From: Bacillota bacterium
GTDB lineage: Bacteria > Bacillota > Clostridia > Oscillospirales > Oscillospiraceae
NCBI GenBank assembly: GCA_023402075.1
Contig: JAEXCS010000019.1
Span: 6,168 to 70,167 of the forward strand
Direction: 5' to 3'
Length of the DNA: 64,000 nucleotides
Shown here: positions 16,339 to 25,017 of the stretch, piece after piece
Layout: the number at the start of each line of letters is the position of its first letter
Position numbering within the stretch: position 1 is the stretch's first letter
The notes under the pieces: model-generated
Database searches by the model: none
The model's input: the letters and a program-made list of their open reading frames with translations, nothing else
What the model was told of the DNA's origin: nothing
Position numbers and translations under genes: made by a program

Positions 16339-17955
16339 TCAATTCCTTTTAAAACGGGCCGCCACGGCCAGAGTCAACAATATCAGCACCACCCCCACAG
16401 GCAGCGCCAGCCACGGGGCAATTCCCGCGGTTGCAAAAGTGCCTGCCACGATATAGGTCACGCAGCTCACTCCCGCCGTCGTGACGGCGTAGGGCAGTTG
16501 CGTGGACACATGGCTCACATGGTCGCACTTAGCACCCGCAGAAGCCATGATGGTGGTGTCGGAAATGGGGGAGCAGTGATCCCCGCACACCGCGCCCGCC
16601 ATGCAGGCGGAGACGCAGATGATGCTCAGGGGGTTGCCGCTCTCCAGCGGGAACACATGCAACACAATGGGGATCAGGATGCCGAAGGTGCCCCAGGAAG
16701 TGCCCGTGGCAAAGGCCAGCAGGCAGCCGATCACAAACACAATGGCGGGCAGCAGAAGCTGGAAGCTTTGGGCCGAGCTCTGCACCATGGCGGCCACAAA
16801 CTCCCGCGCGCCCAGAGAGTCGGTCATGGCCTTCAGGCTCCACGCAAAGGTGAGAATCAGGATGGCCGGGACCATGGCCTTGAAGCCCTCGGGAATACAG
16901 TCCATCATTTCCTTAAAACCCATCCGGCGGCGAAGCAGATAAAACCCAATCGTAAACGCCAGACCGAAGGCGCTGCCCAGCAGCAGCCCCACGGACGCAT
17001 CTGACCCGGAGAAGGCGTCCACAAAGCTGGCGCCGGAAAAGAAGCCGCCTGAATAAATCATCCCCGTGACGCAGCAGATCACCAGCACCACAATCGGCGC
17101 CACCAAGTCTGCCACCGTGCCATTCTCCGGCTCGCTGTTCTCACGCTCAGTGGCGTAGGGGTTCTTCCCGGAAAACAGATCACCCTTGTCCGCATTGGCC
17201 TCGTGAACGGCCATGGGGCCAAAATCCGCCTTCATCACCACCAGCCCGACCATCATGATAATGGTCAAAATGGCGTAGTAGTTATACGGAATGGCCCGGA
17301 TAAACAGCGCAAGCCCCGACCCGTCATCCACAAACGCGCTGACGGCGGCAGCCCACGAAGAGATGGGCGCAATGATGCATACCGGTGCGGCGGTTGCATC
17401 GATCAGATAGGCCAGCTTCGCCCGGGAGACTTTATGACTGTCCGTCACGGGAAGCATCACGCTGCCCACGGTAAGGCAGTTGAAATAGTCGTCAACAAAA
17501 ATCAAAATGCCCAGCACGATGGTGGCCAGTTGCGCCCCAACGCGGGTTTTGATGTTCTTCTGCGCCCAGCGACCAAAGGCGGCGGAGCCTCCCGCTCGGT
17601 TCATCAGACTCACCATGGCTCCCAGAATGATCAGAAACGCCAAAATACCCACGTTATACCCGTCCGAGAGTACGGAGACGATGCCGTCTTGAAACACGTG
17701 GGTAACTGTCCCCTCAAAGGAAAAGCCGGACCACAGCAGCCCGCCGGTAAGAATGCCCAGAAACAAAGAGGAATAGACCTCCTTGGTCACAAGCGCCAGC
17801 GCGATGGCCACCAATGGTGGCAGCAGGGACCAGATTGTCTGATAAAACACGGGGGCCGCGGCGGCATCCTCCCCGGCGGCCAAAACCGGAACGGTCAGCA
17901 GGGCCAAAAACGCGGCGGCAAGGATCACCGTCTTTCGGCAGGATTTGTTCTTCAT
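16339..17955 (-). CDS. NhaC-family transporter, probable lysine carrier
   Basis: A 538-residue membrane protein with an N-terminal signal-like segment and about 11-12 further hydrophobic helices. It has the Na+/H+ antiporter NhaC-family core, including FVDDYFNCLTVGSVMLPVTD, DATAAPVCIIAPISSW and CGDHCSPISDTTIM. Family members are annotated as Na+/H+ antiporters. The lysine riboswitch immediately upstream implies that the substrate here is lysine, as predicted before for riboswitch-linked NhaC proteins. ATG at 17955 follows GGAGG. Monocistronic. Confidence 0.88.
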   Translation of the reverse strand: MKNKSCRKTVILAAAFLALLTVPVLAAGEDAAAAPVFYQTIWSLLPPLVAIALALVTKEVYSSLFLGILTGGLLWSGFSFEGTVTHVFQDGIVSVLSDGYNVGILAFLIILGAMVSLMNRAGGSAAFGRWAQKNIKTRVGAQLATIVLGILIFVDDYFNCLTVGSVMLPVTDSHKVSRAKLAYLIDATAAPVCIIAPISSWAAAVSAFVDDGSGLALFIRAIPYNYYAILTIIMMVGLVVMKADFGPMAVHEANADKGDLFSGKNPYATERENSEPENGTVADLVAPIVVLVICCVTGMIYSGGFFSGASFVDAFSGSDASVGLLLGSAFGLAFTIGFYLLRRRMGFKEMMDCIPEGFKAMVPAILILTFAWSLKAMTDSLGAREFVAAMVQSSAQSFQLLLPAIVFVIGCLLAFATGTSWGTFGILIPIVLHVFPLESGNPLSIICVSACMAGAVCGDHCSPISDTTIMASAGAKCDHVSHVSTQLPYAVTTAGVSCVTYIVAGTFATAGIAPWLALPVGVVLILLTLAVAARFKRN

Positions 17956-17965
17956 GGAAGCTCCT

Positions 17966-18000
17966 CCAAAAAAATAAAGTCATGACCCAGCGTCATGACT
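17966..18000 (-). terminator. Lysine-riboswitch expression-platform terminator
   Basis: AGTCATGAC pairs with GTCATGACT around a 5-base loop. On the minus strand TTATTTTTTT follows, ending just before the NhaC ribosome binding site. Confidence 0.85.
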
Positions 18001-18009
18001 TCATACCGA

Positions 18010-18190
18010 AAACCCGTACGAATCACGACAGCGCTCCGCCCCGTGGGGCGACAGTCCGGCGGATATTCTCCGACGAACCGGCTCTGTCCCCGTCAGGCCA
18101 CGGGAAGCAAAACCTCGGCGGCAGTCCCTTTCCCGTCTCCTCCTCGGCCTGTTTGGAAGACGTTACTTTTGACTGTCGCACCTCTATCAT
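18010..18190 (-). promoter_or_regulatory. Lysine riboswitch (L box)
   Basis: The minus strand starts with the conserved AGAGGTGCGACAGT. It continues with GGGAAAGGGACTGCCGCCGAGG, GGAGAATATCCGCCGG and the closing ACTGTCGCC / GGAGCGCTGTCG segments of the five-helix aptamer. It should shut off the transporter when lysine is plentiful by forming the downstream terminator. Confidence 0.93.
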
Positions 18191-18202
18191 GCAATACGTT
18201 TG

Positions 18203-18230
18203 ATTATAGCAAAGCTTCTATAAAAGTCAA
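18203..18230 (-). promoter_or_regulatory. Sigma-A promoter of the lysine-riboswitch transcript
   Basis: The minus strand reads TTGACT, 16-base spacer, TATAAT, about 13 bases before the aptamer. Confidence 0.85.
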
Positions 18231-18259
18231 CCATTTGCGGCAAAAATCCGCCGATTTCC

Positions 18260-18706
18260 CTAATTTTCCGCCGATGAACCCAGCAACTCTTCCAGACGGG
18301 ATTCTCCGTACACAGGAAGTCCCGCTTGCTTTAAAAGTGCCGCTGTCACCCCGTCCCCGGCGGTCAGTCCGGCGGAAAAGCTTCCATCGTGAATTACGCC
18401 GCAGCCACAGGAGGGACTGCGCTCCTTCAAGAGCGCCGCGCCGCAGCCAAATAGCTGCGCCAGCTCCAGCGTGGCTCGCGCACCTCTTTCAAATTCCGTC
18501 GTCACGTCAGTCCCCTCCCGGGTAAAAACGCGCCCATCCCTGCATTCTGCGGGTGGGCGGGGTGTGGGCAGTCCGCCCAGCTGTTCCGGGCAGACGGGGA
18601 TACATTCGTACCGCTCCAGCAGGGGGCCAATCCCGGGAAGGGTCTTTGCTCCCCCATCGTACCGGCAGGGCAGGCCAAGAAGACACGCAGAAACCAGCAG
18701 CTTCAT
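18260..18706 (-). CDS. DUF523 / TudS-family protein
   Basis: A 148-residue DUF523 protein. The hallmarks are ACLLGLPCRYDGG at the N-terminus, CPEQLGGLPTPRPPAE in the middle and LKERSPSCGCG near residue 95. Their conserved cysteines bind a 4Fe-4S cluster in characterised thiouracil desulfurases (TudS). The role here is inferred from the family. It overlaps the upstream DUF3783 gene by four bases (ATGA), so the two are translationally coupled. Confidence 0.9.
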   Translation of the reverse strand: MKLLVSACLLGLPCRYDGGAKTLPGIGPLLERYECIPVCPEQLGGLPTPRPPAECRDGRVFTREGTDVTTEFERGARATLELAQLFGCGAALLKERSPSCGCGVIHDGSFSAGLTAGDGVTAALLKQAGLPVYGESRLEELLGSSAEN

Positions 18707-19095
18707 TTTTTCTCCGCCTGCTCCTGCTTGCGGGCCTCAATCTCCCGCCGCTCGCGCTGAAGCTCGGTAAACAGAGCAATGCCGTCCCACTCCTGATTCC
18801 ACTTGGTCAGCACCGCCTTGTAACACCCTACCCCCACACCTGCCTGACGCAAAGAGGCCAAAAGCCCATCTAGCTGCTGCTCCAAATCGCAGAAGACCAT
18901 CATCTGGCCCCCCAGCTTTCCGGAAAATACGCCCTCCCGGGCGGGCCGGGTTTCACGCCCCGCCAACGCGCCCACGGGCGTACGCCATCCATCCCGAAAA
19001 ACGGGCTTCACCTCTGCCCCGAAAGGGCCAGCGGCAGCCTTTACCACCAAAATATCGTTCAGCTCCTCAAAGCCGTACAGCAAAATCGTACCCAT
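18703..19095 (-). CDS. DUF3783-family protein
   Basis: A 130-residue cytoplasmic protein. The N-terminus (MGTILLYGFEELNDI), the central MMVFCDL segment and the basic C-terminal tail (QRERREIEARKQEQAEKK) match the DUF3783 pattern; function is unknown. ATG at 19095 is nine bases after AAGGAG, and a longer start is unlikely. First gene of a two-gene operon with TudS. Confidence 0.75.
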   Translation of the reverse strand: MGTILLYGFEELNDILVVKAAAGPFGAEVKPVFRDGWRTPVGALAGRETRPAREGVFSGKLGGQMMVFCDLEQQLDGLLASLRQAGVGVGCYKAVLTKWNQEWDGIALFTELQRERREIEARKQEQAEKK

Positions 19096-19174
19096 GCCTG
19101 CACTCCTTCCAAATTCCAAACCCCACCGGAAAGTCCGGCAATTTTTTGGGGCTGCGCCCCGTTTCGCTTCCCTG

Positions 19175-19645
19175 TTAAATCTTAAAGGGCCTGCCGTCCA
19201 GCGCGGCTTCCGCCAAGGTTTGCCCTTCGTAGCGCAGCTTTAAGGAAAAAAAGGGCGCGTCCGACTCCAACAAATCAAGAAAAATATTGTCCCCGCTCCA
19301 CAGCGGCAGCCTGCGCAAATCCTTTTTGCCGATCCATTGCAGATCTCCCTCGTCGCACACGGTCTGTTCCCCTGTCCACGCATCGGCAGTAAACAGGTGC
19401 ATGTATTCCCCTTCCCATTCGTCGGAAAGAAAGGTCACAAGGCCCCGATAGCGCCAGCGGGTCAGGGTCAGTCCCGTCTCCTCCTTCGCTTCTCGCAAAA
19501 GGCACTCCTCCGGGCTTTCCCCCTCCAGAAATTTTCCGCCCACGCCAATCCACTTGTCGTGGTTCAGGTCATTTTTCTTTTTTACGCGGTGGAGCATCAG
19601 ATATTCGTCTCCCCGCTCCAGATAGCACAGCGTGGTGTTTAACAC
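19175..19645 (-). CDS. NUDIX hydrolase (8-oxo-dGTP diphosphatase type)
   Basis: Hydrolyses nucleoside diphosphate derivatives, probably sanitising oxidised dNTPs. A complete NUDIX box is present: GKFLEGE, seven residues, REAKEETGL. The C-terminal half contains GDLQWIGKKDLRRLPLWSGD, typical of YjhB/MutT-like proteins. I chose the GTG at 19645, which follows GGGGGGA and gives VLNTTLCYLERG, the usual N-terminus. Upstream ATG codons would add 13-32 unconserved residues. 156 residues. Confidence 0.88.
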   Translation of the reverse strand: MLNTTLCYLERGDEYLMLHRVKKKNDLNHDKWIGVGGKFLEGESPEECLLREAKEETGLTLTRWRYRGLVTFLSDEWEGEYMHLFTADAWTGEQTVCDEGDLQWIGKKDLRRLPLWSGDNIFLDLLESDAPFFSLKLRYEGQTLAEAALDGRPFKI

Positions 19646-19783
19646 AAAATCCCCCCACAGTTGTTTTTCTTTATTATACCCCATTCCCTGCAAATGGCAA
19701 GACGAAACCGCCGGTTCCGGAAGCGCATACCGTATCGGCACGCCCTTTCCCGGGACCGGCGGTAATTGTTTAAATCCCCGCGC

Positions 19784-21133
19784 TCAGGCGTTTTTCCGGC
19801 AGAAGAAGCCGCCCACCACCATAAACACCGCGTAGACCACCAGATAGTAAAACACCTTAACGCCATAGCCCGCGAAAGCGGCATACACCATAAAGCCGCA
19901 GCCGCCCAGCCCCAGAATGGGCATGACAAAGCGCTTAAACGCACCCAGCGTCCGCTCTTTGCGCATGAACTGGATAAACATGGGGATATACATCCCGTAC
20001 AGCGTGATAATGGGCAGCTCTGAAGAGTCAAAGCTGAAGGGTCCAAACCAGCCCGCCGTCAGGTTGGCCCCGTAAAAATACAGCAGCCAGAACGCGGCAA
20101 ACAGCAGCGAGAGAATCGCGGAGTTGTTGGGCATATTGGTCACCGGGTCCACCTGCCGGAACATCTCGGGCTTAGGCCCCTGTCCCCGGGCGGCCAGCGC
20201 GTAAAAGCTGCGGCAGTTGGCCAGCATCAGGCCGTTCAGCGTTCCAAGGCAGGAAATCACAATCAGCACGAAGACCAGCGTGCCCGCCGCCTCGCCAAAC
20301 ACCCGCTGATAAGCCATCTTTGCGGCAGCCTGTCCGCTGGCCATCAGCTCTTCGGTGGTCACCGCGCCATTGAGGCCGATGTAATACAGGATATAGGTAA
20401 TCACCACGACGAAAGACCCCAGCACCAGCGCCCGGGGAAGATTTCTCTTGGCGTCCCGCAGCTCCGCGTTGATGGAGGTGGCCAGCACCCAGCCCTCATA
20501 CGCAAATGCCACAGCCACGGTGGCTTGCATCAATCCCCCGCCGGAGGAACCCGTGGCCGCGGAAGCAGCGGAAAAATTTTGCGCCATCTGCCCGTTGACA
20601 AGACCCACGACGACGCCCACCACACCCATCAGAATCAGGGGAACCATCTTAATCACAGTGGTGGAAACCTGAAACTTTCCGGCGATGCGGGGAGAGAGCG
20701 CATTCAGCGCATAGTCCGCGCACAGGAAGAAGCAGGCCAGCACCAGACAGGACCCGCCGGTGATGTCCCAGCCCACCAGCACGGAAAAATACCGGGCGGA
20801 AACCCATGCCAGCACACTGGTGAGGGCCGGGGTATAGATGGTTCCCATAAACCAGCCCATCAGATAGGCATACCGCTTCCCCACCGTTGCCTCGGCATAG
20901 TCCACCACGCCGTTGACCTTTTCATACCGGGTTGCCATGGTGGCAAACACGTAAGAGCAAATAATCATGATTGCGCCCACAATCAGCCACGCAAGAATGC
21001 CCAACGGCATGTTTCCGCCGGTCTGCACCAGCACCGCCTCCGCTTTGAAGAACACGCCGGAGCCAATGACGATTCCCACCACCATGCAGATGGCCGTGGG
21101 CAGGCCATACTTTTTTTCTAATCCATTTTCCAT
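19784..21133 (-). CDS. APC-superfamily amino-acid permease
   Basis: A 449-residue carrier with about 12 membrane helices. The first helix has the APC signature VVGIVIGSGVFFKAEA, and AFAYEGWVLATSINAELRD follows in the helix 6 region. Substrate cannot be read from the sequence; relatives transport amino acids or polyamines. A good GGAGG precedes ATG at 21133. It stands alone, leftward, with an AT-rich upstream region. Confidence 0.88.
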   Translation of the reverse strand: MENGLEKKYGLPTAICMVVGIVIGSGVFFKAEAVLVQTGGNMPLGILAWLIVGAIMIICSYVFATMATRYEKVNGVVDYAEATVGKRYAYLMGWFMGTIYTPALTSVLAWVSARYFSVLVGWDITGGSCLVLACFFLCADYALNALSPRIAGKFQVSTTVIKMVPLILMGVVGVVVGLVNGQMAQNFSAASAATGSSGGGLMQATVAVAFAYEGWVLATSINAELRDAKRNLPRALVLGSFVVVITYILYYIGLNGAVTTEELMASGQAAAKMAYQRVFGEAAGTLVFVLIVISCLGTLNGLMLANCRSFYALAARGQGPKPEMFRQVDPVTNMPNNSAILSLLFAAFWLLYFYGANLTAGWFGPFSFDSSELPIITLYGMYIPMFIQFMRKERTLGAFKRFVMPILGLGGCGFMVYAAFAGYGVKVFYYLVVYAVFMVVGGFFCRKNA

Positions 21134-21291
21134 GTTTTCCTCCGTCTATTTGCTTTAAAGTGTTGAATTTAAACAATTTAACTTATTCAGTTTAGCAGAC
21201 TATTGTATAATTCGCAAGATTATTTTTTCATCTATTGCACTTTCCCAAATTTCTCCTCCCTTGAAATTTTTCTAAAATACAGCGCTGAACA

Positions 21292-21332
21292 CAAAAAATC
21301 AGTGCCCCGGAAAATAAGTTTTCCGGGGCACT
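21292..21332 (-). terminator. mreB terminator
   Basis: A 14-bp perfect stem (AGTGCCCCGGAAAA and its complement, 4-base loop) is followed on the minus strand by ATTTTTT. It ends leftward transcription from mreB. Confidence 0.88.
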
Positions 21333-21428
21333 TCTCCCGCCACCCGCAGGCAGCGGACTTTATGTTTGAAAAATACGGGACTGATTTTTACCGTCTAAAA
21401 GCTCGCCCAACAAAGTCTTTTGGACTTC

Positions 21429-22448
21429 TTAGTTCATCTGGCGGCGACGGCTCAGATTCTGGGTGCCGTCCTGCATATTATTCAGCTCTTCCAGACTTTT
21501 ACCGGTGCCAAGCGCCACACAGGAGATGGCGTCTTCGGCCACCATGGTGTGGATGCCCGTCCGTGCGGCCACCAGCTTGTCAAATCCTGAAACAAGACTG
21601 CCGCCGCCGGTCATGACGATGCCGTTGGTGGAAATGTCCGCCACCAGCTCCGGGGGCGTGCGCTCCAAAACGGAGTGAATCGCCTCCATAATGCGCTCCA
21701 CCGGCTCTTCAAAAGCGTCCATCATCTCCGTGGAGCTGACGGTGATGACCTTGGGCAGACCCGTCAGCAGGCACCGGCCCTTCACGTCCAGCGTCTCCTC
21801 CTCGTCCTTGGGAAAAACGCAGCCAATCTTAATTTTCATGTCCTCTGCGGTCCGCTCGCCAACCAGCAGGTTGTGCTTGCGGCGCATATACTTCACCACA
21901 GCCTCGTTGAGCTGGTCACCCGCAACCTTAATGGAGGCAGACTCCACCACGCCGCTGAGGGAAATCACCGCGATATCGGCGGTGCCGCCGCCGATATCCA
22001 CCACCATATGCCCGTCTGGCTTGGCAATATCGATGCCGGCGCCGATGGCGGCCGCCACCGGCTCTTCAATGAGATAAACCTTCCGTGCGCCCGCCTGAAT
22101 GCCCGCATCGATGACGGCGCGCTCTTCAACCTCCGTAATGCCGGAGGGGATGCAGATAATCACTCTGGGCTTGAAAAAGGAAAAACCCGCTACTTTCCGG
22201 ATAAACTCCCGCAGCATCCGCTCCGTCATGTCATAGTCGGAAATCACGCCCTCGCGCAGAGGGCGAATCGCAATGATGTTGCCCGGAGTACGGCCCAGCA
22301 TGGCCTGCGCGTCCGACCCCACCTGAAGCAGCTTCCCCGTATTTTTATCCAGCGCAACCACGCTGGGCTCGTTCAGCACAATTCCCTTGCCCTTAACGTA
22401 TACCAAAACCGAAGCGGTACCGAGATCGATACCGATATCTCTTGCCAT
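21429..22448 (-). CDS. mreB: Rod-shape protein MreB/Mbl
   Basis: Actin-like ATPase that forms membrane filaments guiding lateral cell-wall synthesis. Actin-fold motifs are visible: IGIDLGTASVLVYVKGKG (phosphate 1), VVDIGGGTADIAVIS (phosphate 2) and TGGGSLVSGFDKLVAARTG (adenosine). 339 residues from the second ATG, which sits seven bases after GGAGG. MreC and MreD do not follow, so this is a stand-alone mreB/mbl paralogue. Own promoter upstream, strong terminator downstream. Confidence 0.95.
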   Translation of the reverse strand: MARDIGIDLGTASVLVYVKGKGIVLNEPSVVALDKNTGKLLQVGSDAQAMLGRTPGNIIAIRPLREGVISDYDMTERMLREFIRKVAGFSFFKPRVIICIPSGITEVEERAVIDAGIQAGARKVYLIEEPVAAAIGAGIDIAKPDGHMVVDIGGGTADIAVISLSGVVESASIKVAGDQLNEAVVKYMRRKHNLLVGERTAEDMKIKIGCVFPKDEEETLDVKGRCLLTGLPKVITVSSTEMMDAFEEPVERIMEAIHSVLERTPPELVADISTNGIVMTGGGSLVSGFDKLVAARTGIHTMVAEDAISCVALGTGKSLEELNNMQDGTQNLSRRRQMN

Positions 22449-22545
22449 GGCCATGCCTCCACCTCACGCACTTTCCGCAGTATTCTCTGCCGTTCTTTTG
22501 AAAATTATGAGAAGCGGCTTTCGCCGCACACAATCATACGGGTAC

Positions 22546-22574
22546 ATTATATCGGCGAAGACGGCGGATTGCAA
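22546..22574 (-). promoter_or_regulatory. Sigma-A promoter of mreB
   Basis: The minus strand reads TTGCAA, 17-base spacer, TATAAT, about 100 bases upstream of the mreB start. Confidence 0.85.
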
Positions 22575-22588
22575 GTACATTCTGTAAA

Positions 22589-23287
22589 TTATGAAAATTC
22601 TCCGCGCTTTTTCGACCGCTTTCCTATTTCTTCTTTTTCGGGCCGGGTAAGTGCCGCCGCCACGCATACCACAGTGCCTGCACCCGCGTCCTTCAGGGTG
22701 CGGACGCACTCCGTCAGTGTGGCCCCGGTGGTACAAATATCGTCGATCAGCAGGATGCGCCGCCCCATCACCTGCGCGGCGGATGGAACGGCATACATAC
22801 CCAGCACATTGGCTCTCCGCGCGTCCCGGTCCGCAAGGCCGGACTGGGCCGGGTTGTCCCCGATTTTCTTTAAAAGCCGCTCCGGTTTCATCTGCCACGC
22901 CCGGCAAGCCGCCTCCGCCAGCAGTTGGGCCTGATCGTAGCCCCGTTCCCGCAGCCGCTTCGGCCCCACCGGAACCCACGTCACGCAGTCAAATTCTCCA
23001 GAAAATCGCTCCGCCGCGCAGCGGGCGATCAGCATACCCAGCGTCCCGGCCAAGTGCGGCTCTCCGTGAAACTTCAGGCGCAGCAGACTCTCCCGCACCG
23101 CCCCTTCATAAAAAAGCGGCGCGGCACAGACAAGGCCGTCCGCTCCCTTGTGCAGGCCCGTCTCCTCCTCCGTCCACGGCAGGTCTTTTTCGCAGGCTCC
23201 GCAGACCCCCAAGCGGTTCACAACCCGGCGGCAAAAGGGACATTTGGGCGGAAACAGCAGATCCAGCACAGTGTCCAGCGGGTTCAT
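22589..23287 (-). CDS. comF: ComF-family phosphoribosyltransferase-like protein
   Basis: ComF proteins act in DNA uptake during competence or in related helicase-linked steps. The N-terminal zinc finger FPPKCPFCRRVV...CGAC and the C-terminal PRT domain with ILLIDDICTTGATLTEC are canonical. 232 residues. ATG at 23287 overlaps the stop of the XRE regulator by four bases, so the regulator and ComF are translationally coupled. No comFA helicase lies adjacent. Confidence 0.9.
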   Translation of the reverse strand: MNPLDTVLDLLFPPKCPFCRRVVNRLGVCGACEKDLPWTEEETGLHKGADGLVCAAPLFYEGAVRESLLRLKFHGEPHLAGTLGMLIARCAAERFSGEFDCVTWVPVGPKRLRERGYDQAQLLAEAACRAWQMKPERLLKKIGDNPAQSGLADRDARRANVLGMYAVPSAAQVMGRRILLIDDICTTGATLTECVRTLKDAGAGTVVCVAAALTRPEKEEIGKRSKKRGEFS

Positions 23288-23514
23288 TTCGTCTTCCTTC
23301 CCCGGGGATAGGGCAAAGGCTCGTCCGTCAGCCCCACCAGATAGTCCAGACTGACCCCGTAATATTCCGCCAGACGAACCGCCAGACGCAGGGGCAATTC
23401 CCGCTCTCCCCGCTCATATTTGGAATAGAGAGATTGGTCGCACAATAGGTATTCTGCAAGAACACCTTGCGATAAATCGTTATCTTCTCTTAAATCCCGA
23501 ATTTTTAATTTCAT
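23284..23514 (-). CDS. Small XRE-family transcriptional regulator
   Basis: A 76-residue protein that is almost only a Cro/C1-type helix-turn-helix. RDLREDNDLSQGVLAEYLLCDQS holds the first helices, and SKYERGERELPLRLAVRLAEYYGVSLDYLVG is the classical recognition and closing segment. ATG at 23514 lies six bases after AGGTG; a GTG three codons upstream is possible. It is the promoter-proximal gene of a two-gene operon with comF, so it may regulate comF or itself. Confidence 0.88.
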   Translation of the reverse strand: MKLKIRDLREDNDLSQGVLAEYLLCDQSLYSKYERGERELPLRLAVRLAEYYGVSLDYLVGLTDEPLPYPRGRKTK

Positions 23515-23640
23515 TTTTATCACCTATGCAATTTTATATTTAGGACATATGGTACTTTTCTATTTTGGACTATTTGTCCTATTTATTTGCATTATGTGGT
23601 GAAATGCCGCTTCATCCTGCTGCTGCGTCCGCCAAAGCAA

Positions 23641-23676
23641 CTTAGGAGCAACGCGTGAAACCGCGCCGCTCCTAAG
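23641..23676 (-). terminator. Hairpin downstream of the ylbJ-type gene
   Basis: CTTAGGAGC and GCTCCTAAG flank an 18-base interior with its own short GCG/CGC stem. It lies just past the leftward gene's stop; the T-run is poor. Confidence 0.45.
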
Positions 23677-23689
23677 TAGGGCAACTTTT

Positions 23690-24619
23690 TCACCCAATCA
23701 CATATCCCGCCGTCAGCAGCGCCAGCAAACCTGCAATGCACGCCTGCGCGGCCTTGCCCGTCAGACAGTTTCGAGGGGAAAGGCCGCTGTCTGCCAGCAC
23801 CGCCAAGGTCTGGCACAGCACCGACACGCCCCCCCAGCCCGCCAGCATGGACGCCAGAACGAATCCGGCCCGGCTGGCGGTTAGCTGAGGAATGACGGAA
23901 AACAGCTCCACAAAGCCCACCGCCGCCGCGCCCGCAAGGCCGGGCAGACCCCGCAGGGGCCGTGCCAGCACATAGAACACCACGACAAAAGCGCAGATAC
24001 CCAGCATGGAGTCCAGCGCCCGGCGCACCGACTGCACCAAGGCCTGAGAAAACGGCACGGCCCGGGCCGTAATCCGCCGCCGAGACGTGCTCCTCCGCTC
24101 CGCTCCCCGGCGAAATAAAATTCCGGTTAAAAGAGCAGAGAGAATATGAATTAACCACAGCCACACCCCCGTGCGAACGCTACCAAACACCCCCGCACCC
24201 AACACGCTGATGAGAAATGCCGGATTTGCCGTGTTGCAAAAGGCAAGCAGCCGCTCCGCCTCGTCCGTCCGCAGCAGCCCTTCCCGGTACAGCTCCGCCG
24301 TGGTTCTGGCCCCGATGGGATATCCCCCCACAAGACCCAGCAGCAGCGCCACCGCTCCTGCCCCGTCCACCCGAAACAAGGGCCACATCAGAAATTCCAG
24401 CCGGGGCGCCAGCACCTCGCCAACCCCCAGTGATACCAGCAAAGAGGTGGCGGCGAGAAAGAGGAACTGGGAGGGAATCACCGTCCCGGCGCACAGGGAA
24501 AGCGCCTCGCTCACACTTTGGCGAACTCCCTCCGCATCCGCCAGCAGCGCCGCCAGCCCCAACGCCGCCATAAGACACAATACCGCCCTCTTTTTCAACC
24601 CACCGCCCCCTCGGGACAC
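23690..24619 (-). CDS. Sporulation integral membrane protein, YlbJ-like
   Basis: A polytopic membrane protein of about 309 residues with the nucleoside-recognition/gate-like fold. GLVGGYPIGARTTAELY and LAFCNTANPAFLISVLGAGVF are the family hallmarks of YlbJ, a sigma-E-controlled protein needed for normal spore development. Start used is GTG at 24619; a TTG seven codons later follows GGGGGC and is equally plausible. It lies head-to-head with the sporulation genes yqfC-yqfD, supporting the role. Confidence 0.82.
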   Translation of the reverse strand: MSRGGGGLKKRAVLCLMAALGLAALLADAEGVRQSVSEALSLCAGTVIPSQFLFLAATSLLVSLGVGEVLAPRLEFLMWPLFRVDGAGAVALLLGLVGGYPIGARTTAELYREGLLRTDEAERLLAFCNTANPAFLISVLGAGVFGSVRTGVWLWLIHILSALLTGILFRRGAERRSTSRRRITARAVPFSQALVQSVRRALDSMLGICAFVVVFYVLARPLRGLPGLAGAAAVGFVELFSVIPQLTASRAGFVLASMLAGWGGVSVLCQTLAVLADSGLSPRNCLTGKAAQACIAGLLALLTAGYVIG

Positions 24620-24723
24620 ACTATGCGATACAAAGTTTGGTCATGCCTGCCGCTTGATGGAAAAAGGCTTGCCCTCCGGCAAGTTTTCTTCCTCTCGCAC
24701 ATAGAGTTGAGCGAGGTGAGACG

Positions 24724-25017
24724 ATGGAAAAGCGCAAGCGGCGGGACACGCCGCTGACGGAGCTGGCGGAGCTGTTCGACCTTCCCGGCGACGTGGTAGC
24801 GGGACTGTGCCATTTGGAAATGATCGGAGACAGGCGGCTGTTTGTGGAGCACCACAGCGGCATTTTGGCTTACAGCGACCAGTGCATAGATGTAAACACC
24901 CCCTGTGGAATTCTGCGCATCTCCGGCAAGTGCCTGACGCTGGAGTCCCTGACGGGGGAAGAACTGCGCATCGGCGGAACGGTGGAACGGGTGGAATGGG
25001 TGAAGACGGATGCTTGA
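24724..25017 (+). CDS. yqfC: Sporulation protein YqfC
   Basis: A 97-residue protein of the YabP/YqfC family, made in the mother cell under sigma-E in Bacillus. FDLPGDVVAGLCHLEMIGDRRL at the N-terminus and the following short beta-rich segments (VEHHSGILAYSD, TPCGILRISG) are typical. GAGGTG precedes ATG at 24724. It overlaps yqfD by eight bases, the conserved order in spore formers. Confidence 0.92.
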   Translation: MEKRKRRDTPLTELAELFDLPGDVVAGLCHLEMIGDRRLFVEHHSGILAYSDQCIDVNTPCGILRISGKCLTLESLTGEELRIGGTVERVEWVKTDA

